Shown: positions 12,101 to 28,942 of the stretch, one piece after another | How the letters are laid out: the number at the start of each line of letters is the position of its first letter | Position numbering within the stretch: the stretch's first letter is position 1 | Origin: Scylla paramamosain | Lineage: Eukaryota; Arthropoda; Malacostraca; Decapoda; Portunidae | Length of the DNA stretch: 64,000 nt | Assembly (NCBI RefSeq): GCF_035594125.1 | Contig: NC_087186.1 | Coordinates: 2,147,728-2,211,727, forward strand | Direction of reading: 5' to 3' | Translations under genes and position numbers: made by a program | Notes under the pieces: model-generated | Database searches by the model: none | Seen by the model: only the letters and a program-made list of their open reading frames with translations | What the model was told of the DNA's origin: nothing

Positions 12101-12770
12101 TCTCTGCGGGTCGAGTTGGTGGCCATAAAGCAAGCACTAACACACGCGGAAACGAGAAGGGGAGACGCTGTTATCTACACCGAGTCTTTAAGCTCCCTCC
12201 ACTTTCTAAAACACCACACAAGACAAGACAACATATACTTCAACACATATATACATGCCACAGCTACACGAATACAACGACAAAACAGACGCATACACTT
12301 CAACTGGGTACCAAGTCACGCAAGGGTCAAAGAAAATGACGACGTAGACACAGTAACAAAAAATTCACAAAAAATAACACAGGTCACTACCCAGATACCT
12401 CTGAGCAGATCATTCATCGAAACTGACCTAAAAGCAACATTATTTAAGAATAGCACAACCGACCTACATAAAAACGTCAATGATGGGTCACTCAGCGCAT
12501 ATTGGTATACATTTGTCTCAGCAGACAATCACACCCAGAACTCACACTTCCCAGATACATAAAAACATGACTACACAGACTCAGACTCGGATAGAAGTGC
12601 TTCTCGGAGCTAGAAGACGTAGAACAATTAATCTGCGCACACTGCAACATAGCAACAACAACACCACTAATATACTACATAGGAAACTGCCCAAGCACAG
12701 AAACATTTTTAAACGGAACACACAGAAACATAACACAAACAATAACAACACAGCCACAGAACAACTAATA
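9126..12770 (+). pseudogene. I-like LINE ORF2: endonuclease, RT and RNase H remnant
   Basis: The endonuclease begins LEVLQWNISGIRAKQHQL and has LLQETRLP; the usual GDFNAHH reads GGYLNAHH, losing a metal-binding Asp. RT pieces lie at 9769-10692 (DRITYSMLRNAGSATHKLL, then NWKEAIIHPVPKP) and 10758-11132 (FLDLEQAFE, STPQGSILSPFLF). The expected YADD region reads CYGIA, so the catalytic Asp pair is gone. RNase H at about 11987-12350 keeps YFTDGSVD, ELVAIKQAL, a YTES box (Asp to Glu) and FNWVPSHA. A final CAHC...C cluster lies near 12636-12700. Several stops and frameshifts show a dead copy. Confidence 0.75.
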
Positions 12771-13259
12771 CACCTTGTAACCCAATATCCGCCCCAACGA
12801 TAATGAATGTTACCACCATTCTCCGAAATCATAAAGAGGTACCGAACCAAACTACCTCAGACTGTACACAGGTGAGCGAGACTGTGGAGCGCGGGATCGG
12901 TGCCTCTATCAACAATCTTAAGAAAACTCTGACGCGCAGCTGTGGGCCGTCACCTTTGCAAGGTGACAATCTCAAACAACAACAACAACCCACTCGCGCC
13001 AGTAACTGCAGAGACATCATTGAGGGGGGTGGGACCCGTGATAGTTGTCGTAGTAGTTACCTCCACATGAAAATTCGATGAATACTCAAAATAAATACAT
13101 CTGTGATATACCTCGTTTCCTTGTCTACAAGACTGCGAATAAATATTCCATTTAAAATCTAACAGTCTTTCATGAAAACTTAAGAAAGTGTACCTTGTGT
13201 CATTTCAAGCAATAAAATTGTCAGGATTATTGAATACAAATTCACTGTTCTTATTTGCA

Positions 13260-15053
13260 CAACAGCAGCCAAGCGGACCAAATGTGCACCAACATGGAGC
13301 TACATGCAACAAACAGACAAGGATGTGGTCCTCTGTTTGACTTGCAAAGATAAATTAAATTGCTGTGGAAGTACGACTTCCAATCTCATCAAGTACCTCC
13401 GCACGAGATATCCCCTTGAATATGCCGAGCTGAAGGAGGAAAATGATGCAGGACAGGATTTACCAAAATAGCCTAAAATGAGTTTACGACCAGCTTTGAT
13501 TAATACCATTACCAAAGCAACACCATACGGAAGAGACTCGAATAAGAAGAGATAAATAGATAATCTAGTTGTTAGAATGATTGGGGAAGATTTGTAGCCA
13601 CTGTCAGTCGTAAAAGACAAAGATTTTAGATGCCTTATCCATGGCCTTAACCCTCGATACGAACTTCCGAGTCGTAGGGAGATAAGTAGAACACTCTTGC
13701 CTGACCTATATGACCAAGAAAGAGAGAGACTACGAAAAGAGCTGGAGCAAGCCAAACATATCTCTCTGACCATTGACATCTGGACATCAAGGCAGACGAA
13801 AGGCTTCACTGTGACGGCCCATTTCATATCCCAAGAGTGGATTCTTCAATCTGCTGTCTTAGAAAGTGTGTGCATGACGAAAACCCCTCACGTCTCAGAG
13901 CATTGCAGAAGAGTTAAAACTCAACTGCAGAAAAATGGAATATAATGGAAAAAATATGTTTCACTGCACAGACAATGTTGCCAACATGAATGCAGTAATC
14001 AATGAACTGAATGAGCGTCAAGTACCATGCTTTGTTCATACACTTAATCTTGTCGTGCAGGACGCAATGGAGAACACTCGACGTACAGAGAGTAAAAGAA
14101 AAAAAAAAAAGAGAAAAGTAACATTCTTCCACCACAACGTTAAAGCTTTGGATGAACTTATTCACATGCAGGAACAACAAAGTCTCTCAGTCAAAAAAAA
14201 TGATACAGGATGTTGATACCAGTTGGAATTCAATACATTACATGATGAAAAGATATCCTGAACACAGTGAACTCGACACCACCACTCTATGCTTGCTTGC
14301 CAAGAGCGACATGTGTCTGAATGAAGACGAGAATATGCTCCTTCAGAGCGCTGTCAGTGCACTGGAGCCCTCTGAAGAGGTTACCAAAGTAATGTCGACG
14401 GAAAAGGTCACTTCCCCTTCTAAAACATACCAATTATGAGAGGAATTCAAGACTATATAAATTCATAGAACGACATGGAAACCCCAACTAACTCCATTTC
14501 TCTCAGCAGGGAATTACAGTTGCAAATGGAAAGGAGATTCTCCGGGGTAGAAAAAAGTTCTTTTTGGCAGCATCCACCTTTTCATATCCTAGATTTATAA
14601 AGGTACCATTTGCCAACACATCAAATATAAAAAGAGTGGAAGAGAGATTGACAGGTCTGATGCGAAAGGAGGACCCTAACATCAGCCGAGGTATCCGAAA
14701 CTGTCAAGAACACAACATAACCACATAAAAAGTCCCAGTGGAGTAGGTTTGACAGCAAAATTAAAAAGATGTCACATGTCATGACTCACCCATCCACAGG
14801 TCCGTACATTGAACTGCGGCGGTAAGTTGAAGAGCCACACATAGGGAGAAACGACAATCTACTTATATGGTGGAAGGAACATCCCAGCCTCTTCCCTAAA
14901 CTGCAGGAATTGGCAAAGAAATTTATGTGCACACCTGCATTATCTGTTCCATCATAGCGATTGTTCTCCAAGGCAGGTGAATTGATTTCACACAGGCCTA
15001 GCAGCCTTAAGGACAAGCAAAACATTGATGTTCTTTTCCTTAAGCATCCTTAA
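13260..15053 (+). pseudogene. hAT-superfamily (ZBED-type) transposase remnant
   Basis: Transposases of this superfamily excise and insert DNA elements. An N-terminal BED-type finger lies at 13290-13470 (CLTCKDKLNCCGSTTSNL, with the expected His changed to Tyr in YLRTRYP). The catalytic core follows: SLTIDIWTSRQTKGFTVTAH at 13697-13945, then TDNVANMNAVINEL and CFVHTLNLVVQDAM at 13935-14090, and DTSWNS near 14215. A degenerate ASTFSYPRFIKVPF (hAT consensus LDPRFK) lies near 14570. The C-terminal dimerisation domain spans 14850-15050 (WWKEHPSLFPKLQELAKKFM, then PALSVPS, a stop replacing Glu, then RLFSKAGELIS). Frameshifts, a TAG at about 13471 and this stop disable it. Terminal inverted repeats were not found. 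Confidence 0.8.
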
Positions 15054-15069
15054 GGAAAAGAACATCAAT
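15024..15069. repeat. Perfect 21 bp inverted repeat (hairpin) over the hAT stop codon
   Basis: Arms 15024-15044 and 15049-15069 are exact reverse complements around a 4 bp CATC loop. The TAA ending the hAT frame (15051-15053) lies in the right arm. Looks like a fold-back duplication of the last coding bases. Confidence 0.9.
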
Positions 15070-15522
15070 ATGATTATTTTCCTTAATAAGAATTTGTAAA
15101 TACTGCACTGAGTTTCTTCCCTTACAACTGGCCTTATTTGTCTTTCAACATTTTCTGCTCCCAATGCAATGAAGGATTTCCTGTCTGTGATATTGTTTGT
15201 GATACTGCACTTTATTTTTCACCTTATTTCTAGATATATGATATGGAAATTGTATATTAACGAATTAATATTTGTGATAGTAGCTGTAATATGGAAACAA
15301 TTCCATTATATTTAGTTTATTAAACCTGTTATATGGAAATAAATATATTATATGTAGTTTATTTATAAACCTGTGATACGGATAATATATTTTTTTTTCA
15401 TTAAAGAACACTCATTACAAAATCATATTAGATATTTATTTCTATGTTTGAGAATGGATATGATATCTATGTACATAAACAATACTGAATTAAAATTTAC
15501 ACTAAGGTAAATCTACTTCTTA
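15070..15522. other. AT-rich non-coding flank of the hAT remnant
   Basis: AT-rich sequence with repeated short words (e.g. GATATGGAAAT, TTTATAAACCTG). No gene recognised. Confidence 0.6.
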
Positions 15523-16085
<563 letters not shown>

Positions 16086-16089
16086 ATGA

Positions 16090-16435
16090 TGCAATCAGCC
16101 GCCGTGGACCCGAGCACTGACAGGAGAGCTTGGACCCGAATACAGGCAAGGATCCGTGAGCTGGCTGGGACCCGAGTACTAGCAGAGATCCGCGATCGGC
16201 CCGTGACCCGATTACAATCCGGGATTCGATTACCACCGGGATCCGAGCACCGGGAGGGATCCGCTAGCGGCCTAGGATTCGATTACCAGCCGGGACCTGA
16301 GTACCGCCGGGACACGAGTACCGTGAGGATCTCTCTCCCTCACTAGTCTCCTCGCGAGCTGCAGGTACCCGAATCCCAGGGATCCAGCAATCTCAAGTAT
16401 GATCCACGAATCCTAAAATGCCGGATCCTGCTCAG
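16090..16435. repeat. Degenerate 17-19 bp minisatellite of GGGAYCCGAGTACC type, locus 2
   Basis: At least ten imperfect units in tandem, for example GGGACCCGAGTACTAGC, GGGATTCGATTACCACC, GGGATCCGAGCACCGGG, GGATTCGATTACCAGCC, GGGACCTGAGTACCGCC and GGGACACGAGTACCGTG. Unit length is mostly 17-19 bp and the array is much more GC-rich than its surroundings. The last units (GGTACCCGAATCC, CCACGAATCC) read as the reverse complement. A 62-codon and an 86-codon frame cross it but look like repeat translations. Confidence 0.7.
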
Positions 16436-16900
16436 CAGTAACGTTCACATGCACATGACCATCGCTTTACTGAGAAGGTCTTCAAAATATTACATAAAGC
16501 TGATGCACATACTCATTAAATATTAGAAGTTATTCACATTAAACACTTAAAACCAAAATAAAATAAGCACTTATCATCATCCCAACCATACCATTTATAA
16601 ACTCTGCTTCGAGCTTTCGTATCCAAGTTAGCAACCAATTTAACTCCTACACCGCCACTCCCTGTCGGTCTCCATCAGCAAGAACACACCATGCCTGTTC
16701 ACTACACTACACCTTTATTTGTTCTAATTGTTTTTTGCCTAACATCGGCGTTTCCCAATATGTCTAACATCACTGTCTGTACATTTTTTTTTTATATGTC
16801 TGTTTTTACTCACGTTCCTTTGCCCCTATTCGTTAGTATTTTTGTCTTTTATTTTTTCTAAATGTATTCTTTATTGGTATTCTAAATTGTATTTATGTCT
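16436..16900. other. Non-coding region, possible Penelope-like terminal repeat
   Basis: T-rich sequence with no protein signal. Because a hammerhead-like core follows at 16907, part of it may be the degenerate terminal repeat of a Penelope-like element. Confidence 0.3.
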
Positions 16901-16906
16901 CTTATA

Positions 16907-16945
16907 CTGAAGATGCCTTCTGTGAAGGTAGAGTGTTGCAAGTAA
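16907..16945 (+). ncRNA. Degenerate hammerhead ribozyme core (Penelope-like type)
   Basis: CTGAAGA (16907-16913) matches the CUGANGA core. A stem-loop follows at 16914-16930 (GCCTTC / GAAGGT around TGT). The 3' core reads GAGTGTTGC where GAAACGTYGC is expected, two transitions away. The complete form is present at 61556 in this window. This copy is probably inactive. Confidence 0.4.
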
Positions 16946-17007
16946 TAAGTTAAGAGAGAAGCTCTGGATGTATCTCTTTTCACCTCATCTGTAGCTCGAA
17001 ATTTATG

Positions 17008-19850
<2,843 letters not shown>

Positions 19851-19924
19851 GGGATAGCGAGAGGCAGATGTGCCTATCCGCCCCTACTTATTACTTATCC
19901 GCAGAAACTCGTGTTACACAATAA

Positions 19925-20080
<156 letters not shown>

Positions 20081-20084
20081 TTCA

Positions 20085-21930
20085 TGTTAAAAGGAACACT
20101 GGCTAAGGGCAATAAAAAGAAAAAAAAAAGCCGACTGAGGCTAGTCACAGGCTAGAGAGGTGGACATAAGAGGGGTGAGAGAAATAAGAAAGTCTTCTGC
20201 AGTGAGGCTGTGGGTGGAGGGGAGGCATTCAGATAACAATATCAAAAAAACAGTTAACGTAAAAATAACGGTAAAAGATAGGTAGAAATGCAATATTGCA
20301 GCGATAAAAGAGAGGCTGAAGACAGTCAGTTAGAGGAGAGGATTTGAAGAGAGGAAAGGCTTTTGATTCCACCCTGTCTATAAGAGCAGTATGAGTGAAA
20401 CCCCCCCCATGATATGTGAAGCATACTCCATACATGGATAAGGCCCTTGTGCAGAGTTAGGAGTTGTGGGTTGTAAAAAAAACTGACGGTGACGTCTCAG
20501 AACGTCTAACTTCATAAAAGCTCTTTTAGCTTTTAGCTTTTTATTTCAGAATATCAGTAAATAAAAGGTCGAGGATATTCAGTGTAGAAGAAGGGGACAG
20601 TTAAGTCTCATTGAAGAAAAGGGAATAGTTCTCTGGAAGGTTGTCTCGAGTTGATAGTTGGAGAAATTGTGTTTTTGAGGCATTGAACAATACCCCAATC
20701 AGATATTTTTGGAAAATCAGAAGTCAGGCGTTCTGTGGTTTCCCTGCGTGAAATACTTGCTTCCTGAAGGGATGGACGTCTATGAAATGACGCGAAAAAA
20801 TGCATTGTGATAGCATTAGCTTAGGAGTGGATAGGGCAAGAAGTTTGGTTTAAAAGGTCATTGATGAATGATAAGAAGAGAGTGGGTGACAGGACATAAT
20901 CCTGAGGAACACCACTATTAATAGATTTAGAAGAAAAACAGTGACCATCTACCATAAGAGCAATAGAACGGACAGAAATAAAGCTTGAGATGAAGTTACA
21001 GAGAGAAAGATGGAAGCCGTAGGAGGGTAGTTTGAAAATCAAAGCTTTGTGCCACACTCTATCGAAAGCTTTTAATATGCCTTAGACAACAGCAAAAGTT
21101 TCACCAAAATCTCTAAAAGACGATGACCAAGACTCAGGAAGGAAAGCTAGATCACTAGTAGAGCCGCCGTAACGGAATCCATACTGGTGATCAGACAGAG
21201 AAGGTTATGAAATAATAGATGTTAAAGAATCTTCCTGTTGAGGATAGATTCATAATTTTTAGATAGGCAGAAAATTAAAGGAATAGGATAGCAATTTCAA
21301 AGGTTAGAACGGTCTCCCTTTTCATGAATAGACTGAATGTAGGTAAACTTCCAACAAGAAAGAAAAGTAGATTTTGACAGAGTTGAAAGAGGTTAACTAA
21401 GCAAGGTGCGAGCACAGATGCACAGTTTTTTTTAAGAGCAATAGTAGGGACCCCATCAGCTCAGTTTAAGGCCAGTGAGGGCATAGAAAACATCAATGCG
21501 AAGAATTTTAATAGGTAGCCTTGAATGGTACAAGGTAGAATTTTTAGCAAAGGTTTGACCGAAGAGATCGGCTTTAGAGAGAGATGTGATAGCAGTGGTG
21601 CCATCTGTTTTTAAATAAAGGAGGGAAAGAAGAAAAGCAAACTTATTGGAGGTATTTTTGGCTAGATGCCAGAAATCACGAGGTAATTTAGATCTTGAAT
21701 AATTTTGACACTTTCTATTAATGAAGTAGTTTTGGTCTAGTTAGAGAACAGCCTTGGTATTGTTCCGGGCAGAAATATAAAGTTCATGAGATTCTTGAGA
21801 TAACGCATAAGTATCTTTTGTGGGCCACCTATGTACCATGTATATCATGAGAACAGACTGTTTAAAATAAGTTTTGGAAGGTTTAGGAAGAGAAAAAGAG
21901 TGAGGAATGTATACATTCATCCCAGACGGT
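20085..21930 (-). mobile_element. LINE-A copy 4, degenerate
   Basis: The minus-strand 3' end (CTTAGCCAGTGTTCC signature) is next to the GT tract. RT follows with many stops: 20229-20435, 20608-20805 and 20821-21057 (MWHKALIFKLPSYGFHLSLC, SGVPQDYVLSP). RT reaches 21720, and the end of the endonuclease about 21930, where CR1-like sequence starts. The YADD region is broken near 20815. An old, dead copy. Confidence 0.85.
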
Positions 21931-22084
21931 CAGGTGTGTGTGGTAGGAAATTTTAATTTTAGAATATTGACTGGAGCCTGATAGGAGTTAACAATGAAGC
22001 AGAGGAAGTTCTTAAGGTAATTCAGGATAATTTTTTTTAAACAGGTAGTCATAGAACCCACAAGGGGGAACAATATTCTAGAGT

Positions 22085-23911
<1,827 letters not shown>

Positions 23912-26867
23912 CTTTTTCTTTTTACTGGAGAGACACTGGCAAAGGGCAACAAAAAAAAAAAAGATCCCACTGAGATGCCAGTTCAGAAAACGGTCCAAAG
24001 CGGTAGTCACAAATTAACGGATAAGTGTCTTGAAACTTCCGTCTTGAAGGAATTCAAGTCATAGGAAGGTGGAAATACAGAAGCAGGCAGGGAGTTACAG
24101 AGTTTACCAGAAAAAGAGGTGAATGATTCAGAATACTGTTAACTCTTGTATTAGATAGGTGGACAACATAGGGGTGAGAGAAAGAAGAAAGTCTTGTGCA
24201 GCGAGGATGCGGGAGTAGGCGAGGCATGCAGATCAGAAGAACAGTTAGTATGAAAATAACGGTAGAAGACAGCTAGAGATGCACCACTGCGGCAATGAGA
24301 GGGAGGCTGAAGACAGTGAGTTAGAGGAGAGGAGTTGATGAGAAGAAAAGCTTTTGATTCCACCCTGTCTAGAAAAACGGTATGAGTGGAAGCCCTGCAG
24401 ATATGTGAAGCATATTCCATACATGGACGGATAAGTCCCTTTTACATAGTTAATAGCCGGGGGGTTGAGGAAAAACTGGCGGAGACGTCTCAGAGCGCCT
24501 AAATTTCATATAAACTGTTTTAGCTAAAGATGCGACGAGAAGTTTCCAGTTCAGATTATAAGTAAACGACAGACCGTGGATGATCTTTGTAAAAAAAGGG
24601 GACAGTCGAGTGTCATTGAAGAAAAGAGGATAGTTGTCTGAAAGGTTGTGTCGAGTTGATAGATGGAGGATTTGAGTTTGCTCTGTCCCAATCATAAATT
24701 TTACAAAAATCAGAAGTCATGCGTTCTGTACCTTCCCTGCGTGAAATGATTACTTCCTGAAGGGTTGGACGTCTATGAAATGACGTCGAAAAGTGCAGGG
24801 TGGTATCATCACCGTAGGAGTGGATAGGACAAGAAGTTTCGTTTAGAAGGTCATTGATGAATGACAAGAAGAGAGTGAGTGACAGGACAGAACCCTGAAG
24901 AACACCACTGTTAATAGATTTAGGAGAAGAACAGTGACCGTCTATCACAGCAGCAATAGAACGGACAGAAAGGAAACTTGAGATGAAGTTACAGAGAGAA
25001 GGAGAGAAGCCACAGGAGGATAATTTGAAAATTAAAGCTTTCTGCCAGACTCTATCAAAAGTTTTTTATTATGTCCAAGGCAACAGCAAAAGTTTCACCA
25101 AAATCTCTAAAAGAGGATAACCAAGACTCAGTAAGGAAAACCAGAAGATCACCAGTAAAGTGGTCCATATTGGCGATCAGATAGAAGGGTGTGAAGTGAT
25201 AGATGTTTAAGAATCTTCCCGTTGAGGATAGATTCAAAAACTTTAGATAGGCAGGAAATTAAAGCAATAAGACGGTAGTTTGAGGGATTAAAACAGTCAC
25301 CCTTTTTAGGACCAGGTTGAATGTTAGTAAACTTTCAGCAAGAAGGAAAGGTAGATGTTGACAGACAGAGCTGAAAGAATTTGACTAGGCAAGGCAACAG
25401 CACGGAGGCACAGTTTCGGATAACAAAAGGAGGGCCGCCTTCAGGTCATTAAGCCTTCCAAGTGTTTAGGCCAGCGAAGACATGAAAGACATCATTGCGA
25501 AGAATTTTAATAGGTAGCATGAAGTAGTCAGATGGTGCAGAAGAAGGAGGAACAAGCCCAGAATCGCCCAAGGTAGAGTTTTTAGCAAAGGTTTGAGCGA
25601 AGAGTTCAGCTTTAGAAATAGATGTGATAGCAGTGGTGCCATCTCGTTGAAATAAAGGGGGGAAAGAAGAAGAAAGAGTAAAGTTATTGGAGATATTTTT
25701 GGATGCCAGAAGTCACGAGTTAGATCTTGAAAGATTTTGGTACTTTCTGTTAATCAAGGAGTTTTTGGCTAGTTGGAGAACAGACTTGGCATGGCTCCGG
25801 ACAAAAATATAAAGTGCATGAGATTCTGGTGATAGAAGGCTTAAGTACGTTTTGTGGGCCACCTCTCTGCCATGTATAGCACGAAAACGAGCTGCGTTAA
25901 ACCAAGGTTTGGAACGTTTAGATCGAGAAAAAAGAGTGAGGAATGTACGCCTCCATGCCAAACACTATTACCTCTGTTTCTGTTATGGGCTCGGCACACA
26001 AAGATGGGTCTCTGACAAGGAAGCAGTAGTCATTCTAATGATCCTGAGGACGGATTGGAGCGATAGTATAAGATACAGATATTATATTGTGATCAGAGGA
26101 GCCCAATGGAGAAGAGAGGGTGACAGCATAAGCAGGATTAGAAGTCAGGAAAAGGTCAATATTATTGGGCGTATCTCCAAGACGGCTAGGAATACGAGTA
26201 GGGTGTTGCACCAATTGCTCTAGATCGTGGAGGATAGCAATGTTGAAGGCTAGTTCACTACGATGGTCAATGAAGGGAGAGGAAAGTCAAAGCTGGTGGT
26301 ACTCACATTGAAGTCTCCAAGAATGGAAATCTCTGCAAAATGAAACAGTCACAATGCGCTCCACATTGGAAGTTAAGTGGTCAAAGAATTTCTTATCGTC
26401 AGAGTTAGGTGAGAAGTATACAGCACAGAAAAATTTAGTTTGAGAGTGACTCTGTAGTCGTAGCCAGATGGTGGAAAACGCGGAAGATTCAAGAGCGTGG
26501 ACACGAGAGCAGGTTAAGTCATTGAGCACATAAACGCAACATCCAGCTTTGGACTGAGAATAAGGATAGAGAAAGTAGGAGGGAACAGAAAAGGTGCTAC
26601 TGTCAGTTACCTCAGACACTTGGGGAAAAGAAGATGAAGTTTACAAGAGGAGAAGCGGTGTTGTACAGATTTAAAATTAGATCTTAGACCGCGAATGTTG
26701 CAGAAGTCAATGAAGAAAAGTTAAGGGTGGTGTCAAGACACTGATGGTCATTGTCAGAAGGGCAGTCAGACCTTGGGTTAATTTGTGGTACCCTCCCCAG
26801 ATAGGGGTTCCGAAGCTGGTGTATGAGTCGCTGTGATAATTTTGAAATTTTGAGTGAAGGGTGTGTT
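23912..26867 (-). mobile_element. LINE-A copy 5, degenerate, inserted in the CR1-like LINE
   Basis: Minus-strand copy with 3' UTR, RT and endonuclease, reaching the 5' leader at 26860, where copy 6 begins. RT fragments lie at 24151-24420, 24450-24695 and 24613-24948 ([11 protein letters not shown]), and the palm region at 25055-25237. Endonuclease fragments lie at 26287-26619 (CVYVLNDLTCSRVHALESS) and 26684-26941. Decay is clearly greater than in copy 6. The 3' end joins CR1-like sequence at CCTTGTAGGTAGAT (23899-23912). Confidence 0.88.
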
Positions 26868-26977
26868 TTTTTTCTTTTTTTATGTAGGAAGGATACTGGC
26901 CAAGGGCAACAAAAATCTAATAAAAAAAAAAAAATGCCCACTGAAATGCCTGTCCCATAAAAGAGTCAAAGCAGTGG

Positions 26978-28590
26978 TCAAAAATTGGTGGATAAGTGTC
27001 TTGAAACCTCCCTCTTGAAGGAATTCAAGTCGTAGGAAGGTGGAAATACAGAAGCAGGCAGGGAGTTCCAGAGTTTACCAGAGAAAGGGATGAATGATTG
27101 AGAATACTGGTTAACTCTTGCGTTAGAGAGGTGGACAGAATATGGGTGAGAGAAAAAAGAAAGTCTTGTGCAGCGAGGCCGCGGAAGGAGGGGAAGCATG
27201 CAGTTAGCAAGATCAGAAGAGCAGTTAGCATGAAAATAGCGGTAGAAGACAGCTAGATATGCAACATTGCGGCGGTGAACGAGAGGCTGAAGACAGTCAG
27301 TTAGAGGAGAGGAGTTGATGAGACGAAAAGCTTTTGATTCCACCCTGTCTAGAAGAGCAGTATGAGTGGAACCCCCCCAGACATGTGAAGCATACTCCAT
27401 ACATGGACGGATAAGGCCCTTGTACAGAGTTGGCAGCTGGAGGGGTGAGAAAAACTGGCGGAGACGTCTCAGGACACCTAACTTCATAGAAGCTGTTTTA
27501 GCTAGAGATGAGATGTGAAGTTTCCAGTTCAGATTATAAGTAAAGGACAGACCGAGGATGTTCAGTGTAGAAGAGGGGGACAGTTGAGTGTCATTGAAGA
27601 AGAGGGGATAGTTGTATGGAAGGTTCTGTCGAGTTGATAGATGGAGGAATTGAGTTTTTGAGGCATTGAACAATACCAAGTTTGCTCTGCCCCAATCAGA
27701 AATTTTAGAAAGATCAGAAGTCAGGCGTTCTGTGGCTTCCCTGCGTGATATGTTTACCTCCTGAAGGGTTGGACGTCTATGAAAAGACGTGGAAAAGTGC
27801 AGGGTGGTATCATCAGCGTAGGAATGGATAGGACAAGAAGTCTGGTTTAGAAGATCATTAATGAATAATAAGAAGAGAGTGGGTGACAGGACAGAACCCT
27901 GAGGAATACCACTGTTAATAGATTTAGGAGAAGAACAGTGACCGTCTACCACAGCAGTAATAGAACGGTCAGAAAGGAAACTTGAGATGAAGTTACAGAG
28001 AGAAGGATAGAAACCGTAGGAGGGTAGTTTGGAAATCAAAGCTTTGTGCCAGACTCTATCAAAGGCTTTGATATGTCCAAGGCAACAACAAAAGTTTCAC
28101 CAAAATCTCTAAAAGAGGATGACCAAGACTCAGTAAGGAAAGCCAGATCACCAGTAGAGCGGCCTTGACGGAACCCATACTGGTGATCAGATGGAAGGTT
28201 GTGAAGTGATAGATGTTTAAGAATCTTCCTGTTGAGGATAGATTCAAAAACTTTAGATAAGCAGGAAATTAAAGCAATAGGACGGTAGTTTGAGGGATTA
28301 GAGCGGTCACCCTTTTTAGGAACAGGTTGAATGTAGGCAAACTTCCAGCAAGAAGGAAAGGTAGATGTTGACAGACAGAGCTGAAAGAGTTTGACTAGGC
28401 AAGGTGCAAGCACGGAGGCACAGTTTCGGAGAACTATAGGAGGGACCCCATCAGGTCCATAAGCCTTCCAAGGGCTTAGGCAAGCGAGGGCATGGAAAAC
28501 ATCATTGCGAAGAATTTTAATAGGTGAGTAGTCAGTCATGAAGTAGTCAGAGGGTGGAGGAGAGGGAGGAACAAGCCCAGAATCGTCCAA
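26978..28590 (-). pseudogene. LINE-A reverse transcriptase, one main frameshift
   Basis: Two overlapping frames, 28590-28036 and 28039-26978. The first carries [14 protein letters not shown] and the palm-motif start; the second begins [15 protein letters not shown] and contains [22 protein letters not shown] and the complete C-terminus ending HLSTNF at 26978. The frame changes within [11 protein letters not shown] near 28065 (one or two bases lost), so the full polyprotein is not encoded as read. There is also a small insertion near 28525 (DYFMTDYSPIK against DYFMPPIK). Confidence 0.85.
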
Positions 28591-28942
28591 GGTAGAGTTT
28601 TTAGCAAAGGTTTGAGCAAAGAGTTCAGCTTTAGAAATAGATGTGATAGCAGTGGTGCCATCTGGTTGAAATAGAGGAGGGAAAGAAGAAGAAGCAAAGT
28701 TATTGGAGATATTTTTTTCTAGATGCCAGAAATCACGAGGGGAGTTAGATCTTGAAAGATTTTGACATTTTCTGTTAATGAAGGAGTTTTTGTCTAGTTG
28801 GAGAACAGACTTGGCATGGTTCCGGGCAAAAATATAAAGTGCATGAGATTCTGGTGATGGGAGGCTTAAGTACCTTTTGTGGGCAACCTCTCTATCATGT
28901 ATAGCACGAGAACAAGCTGTGTTAAACCAAGGTTTAGAAGGT

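Larger units (their letters stand above)
7140..13075 (+). mobile_element. I-clade-like LINE with ORF1, endonuclease, RT and RNase H (degenerate)
   Basis: A long non-LTR element of different ancestry from LINE-A. In order: gag-like ORF1 with CCHC zinc knuckles, APE endonuclease, RT, RNase H, and a C-terminal Cys-rich segment, with a 3' UTR to about 13075. A LINE-encoded RNase H next to a zinc-knuckle ORF1 is typical of the I group (I, R1/LOA, Outcast and relatives). Base use is A/C-rich on the sense strand, unlike LINE-A. The left boundary is approximate. Confidence 0.75.

Noticed and set aside
16090..16435. tRNA T-arm-like words (GGATTCGATTACC) as tRNA genes
   Set aside because: No cloverleaf or A/B box pair; the words repeat every 17-19 bp instead.
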